A stretch of DNA of 64,000 nucleotides from Trichomonas vaginalis G3 (lineage: Eukaryota; Parabasalia; Trichomonadida; Trichomonadidae), in NCBI RefSeq assembly GCF_026262505.1, contig NC_067207.1:4162252-4226251 (forward strand). Direction: 5' to 3'. Positions 20,559-31,489 of this stretch are shown piece after piece. Within the stretch, counting starts at the first letter, position 1, and every line of letters starts with the position of its first letter. The position numbers and the translations under genes are program-made. The notes beneath the pieces were generated by a model. The model made no database searches. It had not been told where the DNA came from and worked only from the letters and a program-made list of their open reading frames with translations.

Positions 20559-21281
20559 TTATAAAACTTTTAATTCAACAGGGGTAATTTCTGAAAATCC
20601 TGATCTCCTAAGTGGATCAATCTTGCCAGATGCAGCATCGTACAAAAGATCTTGTAAGAATTTATCCAATGATTCGAGCAGTTCTGGTTTCATAAAGCAA
20701 AATTCAATACTTGTAGACTGGCCAAATAGTAAACATTCAGGTTGCTTCTTATAAATATAGCCAAGAACTCTAAGAAGGAGCTCTGGGCTTTTAAGTAATC
20801 TGATTTTGTGAATAATTGACTTTGGTGAAATTTCTTCATCTTTCTGTGAAAATATACTTGCACATGGAGTATTTTCTGTTGGTTTGGTTGGTGTATTTGC
20901 AATAATTAAACTATCTGCAATTTCGCGAATTTCGTGCTCTGCAATTTGAACATTTATAATATGAGGTGATAAACTAGGGTGCATAGTGACCATTAATTTT
21001 TCGAATTCAGAACTTAATTGCATTGCTGCAGCTTTTCTAATACTGTTATCTGGAGAATTTTCATATTCTCTCATTAAAAATCGTCTCATATCTGATACCC
21101 ATTCGTCTGAATTTGCATATACGTGTCTATCTAATCTTTGTTCAATAATATCTAATGTAATTGGCTTTGTAATCTGTTTTGGAATTAGATGAGCATTTTC
21201 ATCTGTAAATAATTTTGAAATAGGAATTCTCTTTAACTCAGAGAGAATTCTTTTGCAGAGATAATCTTGTTCTTCAATCAT
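20559..21281 (-). CDS. bromodomain/ET-like nuclear protein
   Basis: 240 residues. Residues about 35-100 match the end of a bromodomain fold: KPITLDIIEQRLDRHVYANS followed by helices with a WVSDMRRFLMREYEN pattern. A second module near 155-215 (LKSPELLLRVLGYIYKKQ, then LDKFLQDLLYD) recalls the ET (NET) helical domain that follows bromodomains in BET proteins. This suggests a small BET-like chromatin reader. The canonical acetyl-lysine Asn is not obvious, so binding is uncertain. The 304-bp gap to LDH (21282-21585) holds nothing recognised. Confidence 0.6.
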   Translation of the reverse strand: MIEEQDYLCKRILSELKRIPISKLFTDENAHLIPKQITKPITLDIIEQRLDRHVYANSDEWVSDMRRFLMREYENSPDNSIRKAAAMQLSSEFEKLMVTMHPSLSPHIINVQIAEHEIREIADSLIIANTPTKPTENTPCASIFSQKDEEISPKSIIHKIRLLKSPELLLRVLGYIYKKQPECLLFGQSTSIEFCFMKPELLESLDKFLQDLLYDAASGKIDPLRRSGFSEITPVELKVL

Positions 21282-21585
21282 AATTAAAATTTATCAAGGG
21301 GGAGAAAACAGTTTATAAAAGGTATTATAAAAACAAAGAAAGAGGATTATGAGTATTGATATTCTGTTCTATAAAAAGGTAAAAAGGGCAAATTCAGTAG
21401 CTTAGAGCTGAAATTAAATTTTGTTTCGAAAATATTGTTAGTAAAGAAGCAAAAGAAACAATTTTCCTATAATAACTCATCTAGCAGAAGATATATTTTT
21501 ATCCTAAATGTTATGAATAAGAAAAAATTAATAATTTTTAAAGAGATAGAAGAGTGATAGTTTATTAAATACAAAATTATCGCGC

Positions 21586-22587
21586 TTATTGAGCAAGGTG
21601 GTTGAGAGCGATCTCCTTTTCGTGGAAGAGATCCTTCTCAGTGAAATCGAGCTTCTCACGGAGCCAATCGTTGACTTTGAAGCCTTCAACAACATGGATC
21701 TTTCCTTCCTTGTCAACATTGCATGGGAATGAGAAGACAACTCCTGGCTTGATTCCGTATGGATTTCCTTCTGGAACTGGGATACCCATTGAGAGAACTT
21801 CTCCTGGGGCTGTTCCGAAGAGCCAAGCCTTCATGTGCTGGATAGCAGCCTTTGTTGGGGAAGCTGCACTTGTGAAGCCACGGTGCTCAAGAATATCCCA
21901 AGCACGGTGTCCGATCTTCTTGAAGAATGTATCGAAGACGTAGTCATGGTCGAGGACATCGACAACCTTTTGTGTCTTTCCTTCCTTTGTGAATGTAGCT
22001 TGTGTAAGATCTGCAACCATTGACTCGCCATGGTTACCCCAAACGATGATATCATGAACATCCTTGACATCAACGCCGAGCTTTGAGGCAACTTCGTAGT
22101 AAGCACGGTTTTGGTCGAGCATGCTGAGAGATGAGAAGTTTTCTGGCTTGAGATTCTTAGCATGGAGCATTGCGATTTCGCAGTTAGTGTTATCTGGGTT
22201 ACCGATAACGAGAACTTTGACTGATGGCTTAGCCCACTTTGAGAGGTATTCACCAGTGTTCTTGAAGATAACACTGTTTGAGCTGATGAGGTCAGCGCGA
22301 ACTTGACCTGGCTTGAGTGGCATTGAAGCAACTAAGAAAGCGCAATCAATGTCCTTGAAAGCGGCTTTTGGATCTGTTGTAGCAACGAAACCAGCAAGAT
22401 GTGGGAATGCACAATCTTCGAGTTCCATTGTAAGTGCTGTAAGTCTGTTCATTGCTGGTGGAATATCTAAAAGATGTAAGTAAACTTGGCGATCGCCATA
22501 GAGTTCACCGCTGGCAATCCAGTGAGAAAGGATGTAGCCGATTTGGCCTGCTGCGCCAGTGATAAGAACATGTGCTGCTTCACTCAT
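21586..22587 (-). CDS. LDH: L-lactate dehydrogenase (MDH-derived, Leu91)
   Basis: 333 residues from MSEAAHVLITGAAG. The NAD-binding GAAGQIG loop lies at 11-17. Catalytic residues are Arg97, Asp158, Arg161 and His186. Overall it is a cytosolic malate dehydrogenase, but the substrate-specificity position is Leu91 (SMPLKPG) rather than Arg. In T. vaginalis LDH arose from cytosolic MDH and Leu91 defines LDH activity (published work of the Muller group). It reduces pyruvate to lactate in the cytosol, reoxidising NADH. The frame extends 11 codons further 5', but the Inr at 22598 and the family length favour this start. C-ending codons are frequent, as in highly expressed genes. Confidence 0.93.
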   Translation of the reverse strand: MSEAAHVLITGAAGQIGYILSHWIASGELYGDRQVYLHLLDIPPAMNRLTALTMELEDCAFPHLAGFVATTDPKAAFKDIDCAFLVASMPLKPGQVRADLISSNSVIFKNTGEYLSKWAKPSVKVLVIGNPDNTNCEIAMLHAKNLKPENFSSLSMLDQNRAYYEVASKLGVDVKDVHDIIVWGNHGESMVADLTQATFTKEGKTQKVVDVLDHDYVFDTFFKKIGHRAWDILEHRGFTSAASPTKAAIQHMKAWLFGTAPGEVLSMGIPVPEGNPYGIKPGVVFSFPCNVDKEGKIHVVEGFKVNDWLREKLDFTEKDLFHEKEIALNHLAQ

Positions 22588-22593
22588 TGAAGA

Positions 22594-22600
22594 GAAATGA
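22594..22600 (-). promoter_or_regulatory. Inr core promoter of LDH
   Basis: Minus-strand TCATTTC, presumed +1 A at 22598, 11 nt upstream of the ATG at 22587. It lies inside the longer open frame and so argues against the upstream Met. Confidence 0.7.
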
Positions 22601-23747
22601 TTTTTTTCTAGAGTAGTCAATTGATGACCGACCTAGTAATCAATTTTTCTATGAGTTATGAAAAATTAGCGGTTTTTGAACCATTTCAATAAATAATTGT
22701 CGAACTATTGATCAACTTTATGTAGTTAGTATTAATTCTGATTTTTAGACCAAAATTTTTCTGAACCGTAAAACGATGAGAAATCATGGCCAAATATCCC
22801 TCAAAAATTATACAACGTCAAAGTTAAAAATTGGTATTTCGATATTATACTAAAGCATGATGTTAATTTATTCATTTCATTAATGACCTGGCATTTTCAA
22901 TGAACTGTCAAAATAAAAAACTTCAAGGAAATTAAAGATATAGACCCTAGCTTATGTCTAAAATATCATAGAGAATAAATTAGAATTAGAGTTCGATTAT
23001 TTTGTTATGACCAATTTTCTCCGAAGTGTAGAATACCATACTTTCGCCATAATATAGAAGAAAATTATAAAATCTATTAATTTTGCATGTTTTTCAAGTC
23101 GGTTATTTTGATCTTTTTCACAAGATGGCAAAGTATAATCTAAAATGGTTTCAACTCAATTATTTTGTCATGTCATACCATTTAAAGTTAAGTATGTCAA
23201 CATACCTTTCATTTATCCACACTGTTGAAAAATATGATGAAACCAATTTCAAACTTCCACAATATACTTTGTCAATCTAAATTTAGCCTAAATTCCGTAT
23301 ACTCATAACATTCTATTTGATTTTTTATTAAATTAATAGAGTAACGAAATAAATCAGACGGCAACTTAACAAAAAAAGATCAAATGTTCTTTTAATTGGG
23401 GCAACTCTACTTACTTAAAGTGATCCGCTGAATTAAATATCCCAAAATAAATGTTTGATCTAACTCGGATTATGAATTATTACATTTACATAAGAAAATG
23501 AGAAATATATGTTCGAACAGAGCCGGAAGTGATTTCTATAGGAAATAAAAACGCCAAAAATGATTTTCAAATAATAATAGGAATAAAATTAAGCCAAATT
23601 TGTCTAAAAATGAAATTAGTGGACCAGAAAGATGAGTAAAAGCTATTTATTTTATCCGAAAGATAGAGATAGCTATTGATGTGAAACGAGAAACGTATTA
23701 TCAAAAGTGCCTGTAATATGGTGTCCGTTTAAAAATTTAAGTATAAG
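22601..23747. other. divergent intergenic region
   Basis: About 1.1 kb between LDH (minus) and the giant coiled-coil gene (plus). AT-rich, with short frames only; no element ends, RNA gene or Inr next to the 23748 ATG was recognised. Confidence 0.45.
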
Positions 23748-26700
23748 ATGTCGGACGACAGCCTGTTAATAATTGAATCCGACTCTGAAGAAGGACCACA
23801 AATATTGGATGCTGACCCTTTCCATATTGAGCCAATGAATGTTGCGATTCAAGCATTCGAAGATGAACCTCCACCATTAAATCAACTTGCTTACGATAAT
23901 GAGCCACTTCAAACAATAGCAAAACATCTCGAATTTTTAATGACACAAGAAGGAAATGTTAAATACAATCAGAAAACTCGCGAAAGTTTATTAAAAGTAA
24001 TTACCGTTTTTGCTTATCAATCGGGAAAGCATGCAATTTCTGCTTCAGCACCTGTCCAACTACCAGGTACAACTCCTAAAGTACAAAATCCCGAAAAACA
24101 GAAAGAAGAACCAGCAATATCTGCTCGTGAGTTCAAGAAGTTAACTCAACAGCTTTTAAGATCGCAAGAAGAGTTAGCAGATTGTCAGCATAAATATGCT
24201 CTAGCTGAGCAACGTGAGCAAATCCTTCGAAAAGAAATTCATCAATTACAACAAGAAAATGATGATTTATTCAAGGATAAATCTCAACTCTTATCAAAGT
24301 TGCAAACCACAAGACGTGAATTTGATGCTATTGAGGGCGATCTCAAGCAACAACTCTCAAAACTCAAAGATGATAATTCAAACTACCGTGACAACTTAAA
24401 TCAGAGTTCATTTGCAGCAGAAAGATTACAAAAGCAAATTGCTTCTCTTAATGAAGAGCTTGCTACAGCCACATCACAAAATAACAGGTTGCAAACAAAA
24501 CTTAATTCCAAGATTGAGAGTATGAAGCAACTTAGACACAAATTGCATGAAACAGAAATACAAATGCATAATACAGAAGCAGAAAACGAAGAATTTAGTA
24601 TTCGGATTGGTGATCTTACCAATAAAATTGATCAATTAGCACAACAATTGCAGGATGAAGGTCCAGATGCATTTTCAAAGCTTAAAGAGGACAAATCTAA
24701 ATTAGAGAATGCACTTAACATTGCTGTTAAACATGTTGAAGAACAAGCGGCCGAAATTAAGAAATTAAATAAGATTAACACTCAATGCTACGGAATTATT
24801 AACAGACAGACTGAATTGATCCGTTCATATGATGACTATTCAGATAAAATCAAAGAAAAAGCTGCTGAAGAGCAAATACAGAATAATACCTTAACAGCAA
24901 TTCCTGCAACAACAATCCAAGAGCGCTCTATTCCTCCAATGCAAGCGCAATCATATGTTCAGCCACCTCGTATAAGCCCACTTACAGAATCCTATTTCAA
25001 TGCAATCGTTGACGTGCTTCGTCCAAGATTTGGCGATATTGCAAACGATCAGGTACTTGATATTGTTACAAAGCTTTCCAAAGGAACAATAGATAATGAG
25101 ATGACAGAACTTAATAAGAGGCTCATGACCTTAATTGAAAATCAGCTTAGATTCCTTTATCAAATGGCTAATAACGGTGCTCTTCAGCTTTATCTTTTAT
25201 CTTCCGATAAAGCTGATGAAATTTACATGGATCAGATTCCATTTAGAGACCAAATTCTTGTTGAAATCGCCAGATGCCGTTCCTTCCTTACACTCAATAA
25301 AGTTGATCTTCCAGAACATGATATTACACCAACAGTTGCTAAGACAAAGCTTGATAAAGTTGATGATTCAGCAGAACTTCCTCAACGTGAAGCCTTTGAT
25401 ATTGCTGCATTGCAATCAGCTAATGCCAACATCATCAGAACTCTTGGTGAGAAATTAGCTGAACAAAATGCACAATTCATTGTTGGTCTTACAGAAATTG
25501 CCAAACTAATTAACTACGATGATAAGATAGAAACAATCATGCCTGTTTTAGTTGCAAAGATCAAGAACTTCATTGCTTGTGCAAAGGATTGTTCAGAAGC
25601 TGAAGGTGAATTCGATTACAACAACTTTGATGAATCAGTTAAGAAGATTCAATCAATATACAGAAAGAATGCCATTGTCTTTAAGTCTCTTGGAGCTGGG
25701 CTTCAGGAGATCACAAATTATAATGGCGATATAGACAAACTTCCAGCTCATGTTCATAAATATATTCAAGATATGAACAAAGAACTTGAAAATATAATTG
25801 CGGCCAGAACAAAGGATCTCCTTACACAGGCAGAAGAATTCGATAAGAAGATGGAAGATGAAAAGGCATTAAGTACAAAGAATTTAGCAGAGTTAGAAGC
25901 TAAAGTTCAAGAACTTGAAGAGCGCAACCAAGATTTGAATTCGGCAAATACAAAGCAAATGAATGAAATCTCTTCATTGAAGACAAACTTACAAGATGTT
26001 ACAGAAAGAAAAGAAGATTTCGAATCCAAGTACAACCAACTTAATGAGAACATCAAAGAGATGGAAGGTGAATTACAAAGGATGAGAACAGAAAATAGTA
26101 ATCTCGAGGCTGAAATGAGAAAGAGAGATAACAACTTCGAACAAAGAATCATGAAAGCACTTGAAACAGAAAGAGCATCTCATGCACAAGAAGTTGAAAT
26201 TACAGATAAGAGAATGAAAGATCTTCAGCAGAAACATGAAGAACAAATGGCTGCCAAACAAGCTCTTCTCCGTGAAACAAAGAAGAAACTTAAGATGGTC
26301 ATTACAACATATGATGACGCCTTCAAGAAACAGAAGAATTCAATGCAAGCACTTAGACAACAGAACCAAACTTTGGTTGCAAAGATTACATCAATGACAG
26401 GAAATGGCGGAAAGAATGAACCGAATGATGACGCAGCCAAAGCACTTGCAGCTGAAATACAACTGCTTGAAATGAGATTGAAACAGGCTAATGAAGATGC
26501 AGAAAAGGTTGCAAGTGTTAAGGATACCTATTGGCAGTCTCAAGTTGCTTTAGTCGAATCTCAAATGATGGATAACTTACAGAAGAAACTTGAAGAGGCA
26601 CAAAAGACTCATGAACAATTTGTTGGTGCAATGATTGATGAATTCCAGAAGTATTGCTCTTCAATTTATGATGGCACTGAAGAAAGCGCTATGCAGATTG

Positions 26701-27155
26701 CTAAAGAAGTTGCTAATAAAGTTGAAACTGTCGAGAAGCAATGCGCGATTGCACAAAAGAAAGCTGATCTTATTCTCGAACAAAAGAGAAGAATGGAGCA
26801 GAACCAAACAGATGAAATTCCAAAGGTTGTCAAGATGATTAAGTCCCTTCAAACATGGGAGAAATGGGCAAAAGATATGTATTCAAATGCTTCCAACAGA
26901 GATGCAAAGGATGAAACACCAGAATCTTTGAGGGCAAAGCTTGGTGATATGATTATAATATCTTCTGCTTATGGCAAAGTTATTGGATGTCTTGACTCTC
27001 TCAGAGTACAGAAGAAAGCACTTCTTAATCATATAGGTGATATTCAACCTCCAAATTATATGACTTCTGGAGCGTTTGCGAAAATTGTCCTGTTTGCAGT
27101 CAGGGTTTCAAAGCTTGGCTGTAAAACAGTAGCATTTATTCCTAGTTCAATCTGA
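23748..27155 (+). CDS. giant coiled-coil protein (paralogue of the gene at 38555)
   Basis: 1135 residues. An acidic N-terminus (MSDDSLLIIESDSEEG) is followed by coiled coil at about 120-380. A non-coiled central domain occupies about 410-680 (LTESYFNAIVDVLRPRFGD through FLYQMANNGALQLYLL). A second long coiled coil spans about 690-1030. The compact C-terminal domain begins LQTWEKWAKDMYSN and contains LGDMIIISSAYGKV. The central and C-terminal domains match those of the 1022-residue protein at 38555-41623, so both belong to one conserved family. Trichomonad genomes label many such proteins 'viral A-type inclusion protein' only because of the coiled coil. Likely cytoskeletal or tethering role (inference). 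Confidence 0.85.
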   Translation: MSDDSLLIIESDSEEGPQILDADPFHIEPMNVAIQAFEDEPPPLNQLAYDNEPLQTIAKHLEFLMTQEGNVKYNQKTRESLLKVITVFAYQSGKHAISASAPVQLPGTTPKVQNPEKQKEEPAISAREFKKLTQQLLRSQEELADCQHKYALAEQREQILRKEIHQLQQENDDLFKDKSQLLSKLQTTRREFDAIEGDLKQQLSKLKDDNSNYRDNLNQSSFAAERLQKQIASLNEELATATSQNNRLQTKLNSKIESMKQLRHKLHETEIQMHNTEAENEEFSIRIGDLTNKIDQLAQQLQDEGPDAFSKLKEDKSKLENALNIAVKHVEEQAAEIKKLNKINTQCYGIINRQTELIRSYDDYSDKIKEKAAEEQIQNNTLTAIPATTIQERSIPPMQAQSYVQPPRISPLTESYFNAIVDVLRPRFGDIANDQVLDIVTKLSKGTIDNEMTELNKRLMTLIENQLRFLYQMANNGALQLYLLSSDKADEIYMDQIPFRDQILVEIARCRSFLTLNKVDLPEHDITPTVAKTKLDKVDDSAELPQREAFDIAALQSANANIIRTLGEKLAEQNAQFIVGLTEIAKLINYDDKIETIMPVLVAKIKNFIACAKDCSEAEGEFDYNNFDESVKKIQSIYRKNAIVFKSLGAGLQEITNYNGDIDKLPAHVHKYIQDMNKELENIIAARTKDLLTQAEEFDKKMEDEKALSTKNLAELEAKVQELEERNQDLNSANTKQMNEISSLKTNLQDVTERKEDFESKYNQLNENIKEMEGELQRMRTENSNLEAEMRKRDNNFEQRIMKALETERASHAQEVEITDKRMKDLQQKHEEQMAAKQALLRETKKKLKMVITTYDDAFKKQKNSMQALRQQNQTLVAKITSMTGNGGKNEPNDDAAKALAAEIQLLEMRLKQANEDAEKVASVKDTYWQSQVALVESQMMDNLQKKLEEAQKTHEQFVGAMIDEFQKYCSSIYDGTEESAMQIAKEVANKVETVEKQCAIAQKKADLILEQKRRMEQNQTDEIPKVVKMIKSLQTWEKWAKDMYSNASNRDAKDETPESLRAKLGDMIIISSAYGKVIGCLDSLRVQKKALLNHIGDIQPPNYMTSGAFAKIVLFAVRVSKLGCKTVAFIPSSI

Positions 27156-27337
27156 TTTGTGTTAGTATAATGTTATTATTTATTATTATGTGTTTTTTAT
27201 TAAAAGATACTTTTTTGTTATTCAGAAACATTTTTAACACAATAATGTTGTTCCTTTAAGTTCTTTGATTATAATAAAAACCAGAAAAAATACCATTATA
27301 TTTAAATAATAAACATATTTAGTAAACAAAATATAAA

Positions 27338-28675
27338 TCAATGGTTGATTGCTTTTGCTGCTCTGCTAACAAGCTTATACGCTGTATCTCTAGAAATATC
27401 TTCATTAGCTCCGAGGAAATCATGAAACTCAACTGCTATGTGGCCAAGCAATTCGTCTTCATTAACATTCCTAAAGAGATCATCAATTTCTTTTAGTTCC
27501 TTATGATCTTTATATCTTTGAACTTCCCTCTTTATTTTCCTCAAGTTCATCCTTAAACGGCAATTTTCATCTTCAATTTCTCTCATTTTATGGCATCTGC
27601 AATTATCTTTTCTGATTGTCCCGCATATACAATCTAATTCATTTGGATGAACTGTTGCATATTTTTCAATTTCTTCATCTTGAACTTGATAAACTCTATG
27701 TCCATGCCATCCTTCAAGGTATTCTTGCTGTTCTAGTCTCTTCTTCTCTTGATGTTTCTTGAGATACTCTCTAACTCTTTGCTCTTCCCTTCTATCGATT
27801 TCTTTTTGACGTTCTTTTGATTTTGATGATTTATGAGTTTTGTGTGAGATTTTGCTCTTGGATTTGTCGGATACTTCTGATGATTTGAGTAATGAAGATG
27901 TAGAAACCGAGTTAGTTACTATGCCTGATGGGCGAATTAAGTCTGATGTTGCAGTTTTTGTAGATTTTGAATCTGAAATCTTTGACTTTTTTGTATTTGA
28001 ATCGGTGAATACTGGTATAGGAGCAGGTGATGAAGTATCTGAGATCTCTGAATCAATGTAATTCGTCTTAATTCTTGTGGCATTTTTATTAGATTTGAAA
28101 TTGTCTTTTACTGTATTTACAACAATAATAGGTGTATCTGATCTTTGTTTCTCCTTCTTTTCTTTTGAATCAACAATAATAACTTTTGTTGGTTTAGATT
28201 TATGTTTTTGAGATAATTTACTATTAAAGAGTGAAGAATCATTTGTGTTTGATGATATACTTTGATGAGAATGAACAATTAAGATGTTATTGTCGCTTGA
28301 TGAGTTCATCGATGAATCCGATGATGAATCTTCCGAACAACTACAGCCAATTAATGCTCTTGCTGTAATATTTTTTGAATGTGGAGCTTTATTGTTAGTT
28401 GTTTGAACTATTTTATTTAAGTTCGGCTGAGAACATGTTGATTTTTTGGATAAAAGATCTTCTAAAGTCTGAATTCTTTCTTCAGCACTTCTAATTCTTG
28501 TGCGTAATGCAGATTTTTCGTGATGATCTCTAATACCTTTTTCCTGTATTAAATCGATTATCTCATATTCTTGCAATTGTTTTCCTGCGCTATTATATAT
28601 TTTAGATGTTGTAGTATCTAGGTTTTTTGCATATTCTATTAGAGAATTTGTGCTAGAATTCGTTGAAGAATGCAT
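27338..28675 (-). CDS. Ser-rich, low-complexity protein with a C-terminal Cys/His cluster
   Basis: 445 residues (MHSSTNSSTNSLIEYAKN). Residues 1-95 hold a short coiled coil (RIRSAEERIQTLEDLL). Residues about 100-280 are Ser/Lys/Thr-rich and probably disordered. A charged helix (KERQKEIDRREEQRVREYLK) comes next, then a Cys/His cluster CICGTIRKDNCRCHKM near 350-365 that could bind a metal. A coiled coil and a helical C-terminus (VEFHDFLGANEDISRDTAY) close the protein. Family not recognised. It converges on the coiled-coil gene with a 182-bp spacer. Confidence 0.7.
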   Translation of the reverse strand: MHSSTNSSTNSLIEYAKNLDTTTSKIYNSAGKQLQEYEIIDLIQEKGIRDHHEKSALRTRIRSAEERIQTLEDLLSKKSTCSQPNLNKIVQTTNNKAPHSKNITARALIGCSCSEDSSSDSSMNSSSDNNILIVHSHQSISSNTNDSSLFNSKLSQKHKSKPTKVIIVDSKEKKEKQRSDTPIIVVNTVKDNFKSNKNATRIKTNYIDSEISDTSSPAPIPVFTDSNTKKSKISDSKSTKTATSDLIRPSGIVTNSVSTSSLLKSSEVSDKSKSKISHKTHKSSKSKERQKEIDRREEQRVREYLKKHQEKKRLEQQEYLEGWHGHRVYQVQDEEIEKYATVHPNELDCICGTIRKDNCRCHKMREIEDENCRLRMNLRKIKREVQRYKDHKELKEIDDLFRNVNEDELLGHIAVEFHDFLGANEDISRDTAYKLVSRAAKAINH

Positions 28676-29252
28676 AAAACACTAATTACTAAACGTACAT
28701 TAAAAGAATCCGATTCATAATTTGCGCAAAGAATCATATTAGTTTGTTATAATGTTCAATTATTGAAAATTTTGCAATTTCAAGCATCAATAAAATTTCG
28801 TCAATGAAAAATGCATCGTATGAACTAAAATAACTTAATAAATTAGATAGAAATTCATGAGTTCTACGAGATTTTTGAATGTTGATTGGTTATTGGTCGT
28901 TTTTGAATTGAGTCAATAATGAGATATCTTTGATCTTTGGCTCTCTTATATTGATTCGTTGTTCTTATATCATATGAAAGCATTTTTTCGTGATTACAAC
29001 GATATTAACTTCTGATTACAATTATCGAATTGGCAGAATTTCTGTCATTTGATGAGATTTAATTATATGTCTTAGATACAATTCAAAAATGATGATTTAA
29101 TTTTCTACTAATTAGCTGATTCGACAATCTTTTCGAAACCCACGAATCAAAAATTAAAAATATGTTTTCCTAATATAATTATTTAATAAACAAAGAATAT
29201 AAACTATATAAAACTTGTAAAGTTATTATTATCCACCAAGTCGGAAACGTAA
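28676..29252. other. intergenic
   Basis: 577 bp, AT-rich, nothing recognised. Confidence 0.4.
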
Positions 29253-29732
29253 TCACCAAAATACTGGTAATGGATCTGAAGAAATCTGTGTCTTGGTTGG
29301 GAGTCTTGTGATGTTATCATGGAGAGGCTTCCTTTCCTCTAATTTGGCAAGTCCTTCGAGTTGATCTTTCAAAAATGTTAATTTTTTGGATACATTTTGA
29401 TATCCTTCGATTTTGGAAAACTTCTGGTTAACTATTTTAAGTCTTTCTCTTTTCAAATCCATGCATAATTTTGAGTTCTTAGGGATGTACTTTGGAATCA
29501 AATCATTCTGATAGGGAATGACGCAGATAATATCGCCATCATTCATGGAATAAAATTTGAATGTCATCGAATCTAAGAGCACTTTCTTTTTATATATGAA
29601 GATGCAATCATCGCCCTCAATGGTTCGTAAGTAGGATATATTGTATTCTGGATTGATCCTGACTTGTCTAATGTCATGGTCTCTGTTGAAAGTCCTTAAG
29701 CAGATTGTTGATGGGTAATCAACTTGATTCAT
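29253..29732 (-). CDS. ubiquitin-like domain protein
   Basis: 159 residues. Residues 8-72 have the ubiquitin-fold pattern: a first beta hairpin (TICLRTFNRDHDIRQVRI), then DDCIFIYKKKVLLDSMTF, then YSMNDGDIICVIPYQ, equivalent to ubiquitin's IFAGKQLEDGRTL and YNIQKESTLHLV segments. No C-terminal Gly-Gly is present, so it is a built-in ubiquitin-like domain rather than a conjugated modifier. The C-terminal 85 residues are charged and helical. Short proteins of this design are numerous in T. vaginalis; the partner is unknown. Confidence 0.72.
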   Translation of the reverse strand: MNQVDYPSTICLRTFNRDHDIRQVRINPEYNISYLRTIEGDDCIFIYKKKVLLDSMTFKFYSMNDGDIICVIPYQNDLIPKYIPKNSKLCMDLKRERLKIVNQKFSKIEGYQNVSKKLTFLKDQLEGLAKLEERKPLHDNITRLPTKTQISSDPLPVFW

Positions 29733-29736
29733 TTAG

Positions 29737-29743
29737 AAAATGA
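29737..29743 (-). promoter_or_regulatory. Inr core promoter
   Basis: Minus-strand TCATTTT, presumed +1 A at 29741, 9 nt before the ATG at 29732. Confidence 0.7.
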
Positions 29744-29744
29744 T

Positions 29745-31477
29745 TTCTTTTGAAATTAAAATTGAATAAATTTAGCAGATTAGACTAATTGTTCATGGAT
29801 CTGATACGAAATAGAATTTGCAATAAATTATATTACTATAAAGCGTTAGAATTTAAATGATCACAAATCCGAATGTGTATTGAATTTCAATTTTTAGTTG
29901 GATTGAAACGAATTGAGAAGTTTATGAATTTTGCCGGATGAATAAAGTTAAGGGATGATAAGCAGATAATATAATGGTAACATTTTATGAATCAGTTCCA
30001 ATTGAAATAAGATGGTTTCAAAAAATTTTCGGCATAATTTAATCTAATATTCTACACTAGAAAGGAGTTTTAGTTCCATTCAATACTTATATGAAAAGTT
30101 TGAACTCTAATAATTATAGTATCTTTCAATCATTCAAAAAACATTACTCTTGGAACTTTTCAAAAAATTTGTGAAGATGAAATGTAAAATTAATTGGTCT
30201 GATAAAATTTTGATGCAGAATTGAATATATCAAGCATTACAGTTGAATTACTAAATTGAAATTGAATTATGATTGGCATTGAAGGGAAAGCAAAAAAACT
30301 GTAGAGAAAATAGTTTAATATTAAACTATTTGTTTTGTATGAGATAATCCCGCAATGAGTAGCTAAGAAATTGATTGAAATTGATTAGTAGAATACATTC
30401 AATTTCCATCTAGTTTTGAGAGAAATATTTTTATACTACTGTTTCTAGAGCATTCAATTTGACTTTGAATACTACTATAACTATAATTTTGTTGTCATTT
30501 AGACCCATATTCAAGTTAGAAATTGTTGGTCTTATTTACTTTCAATGCCTGCATAAAATTTTTATCATTAAAAATTTGGATTGAAAAAACATTCAAGAAT
30601 ATTTGATTGCATACTATTTTTGTACTTGTTTCAACATTTTTCAAGCAACATAATTTGGTGAGCTCTCGCATTTTTATTGAAAAGCCCCTCACTTTATACC
30701 ATCCATAGGAAATTGATATGTATTCATATTATACATTTTGTTATGAAAAAATGATAAAAAAAAGTCTACTGAAAACAGTATTATAATAATTCATCAAAAC
30801 CATCAATTTACATCATAATTCTTTGAAAATAATCAAGAAAGGAAGAATTTTTAAAAATCGATTTCTAACTCTTTAGTAAAAACAGATTATAATAAGAAGA
30901 TTTCCTTGGTTACTGGGATTACTGCAATTTTAATGAATTAATAAAGATAGCTAGCAATTAAATTTCAAAAATCATTGTTTATACTGAATCAAATAATAAC
31001 CCTTCAAAATATAATTCTTCATTTTACAGCGTTATGTGTTTCTAAGAATATTTTTTCATTTTTTTAATTCAAAGTGTAAAGACAAAATAAAAGATCACCG
31101 CTGGTATCTTTCACATGCTTTATTTGAAATTTGTACCGATGTCCTCAAATTCAATAAATTTGAACATTACATTCAATGTTTTTTGTTTTATTTATCGATT
31201 TAAATCTTGATATAATTCTGATTATAATCATATTTATGTCGCTGAGCAAATACAACTAGGAATTCCACCAATATGATTTCTTGTTTCAATTATTCTTGAA
31301 TTTTAGTCAAACATTTGAGCATTGATTTCTACTATGTTCCATGTTGAAATGAATCTCTTATCGAAGATCCAATGGCTTCAATAAATATTTGATACTTTAA
31401 AATATATAATTAGGAGACAAAACAACAATCATCATGAAAACAATTGTTCTTTTAATGTCTACTATTAAGCTAGATCA
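29745..31477. other. long intergenic region
   Basis: About 1.7 kb of AT-rich sequence between divergent genes. No frame with family similarity, no terminal repeats and no tRNA-like cloverleaf with a recognisable GTTCRANNC box were noticed. Confidence 0.4.
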
Positions 31478-31484
31478 TCATTTG
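31478..31484 (+). promoter_or_regulatory. Inr core promoter
   Basis: TCATTTG, presumed +1 A at 31480, ten nt before the ATG at 31490. Confidence 0.7.
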
Positions 31485-31489
31485 ATTTG

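Noticed and set aside
21586-22587. Malate dehydrogenase call
   Set aside because: Leu at position 91 instead of Arg indicates lactate dehydrogenase in this lineage.
23748-27155. Viral origin suggested by the usual 'viral A-type inclusion protein' label of such genes
   Set aside because: The similarity is only coiled-coil composition; a paralogue in the window shares non-coiled domains, and base composition matches the host.
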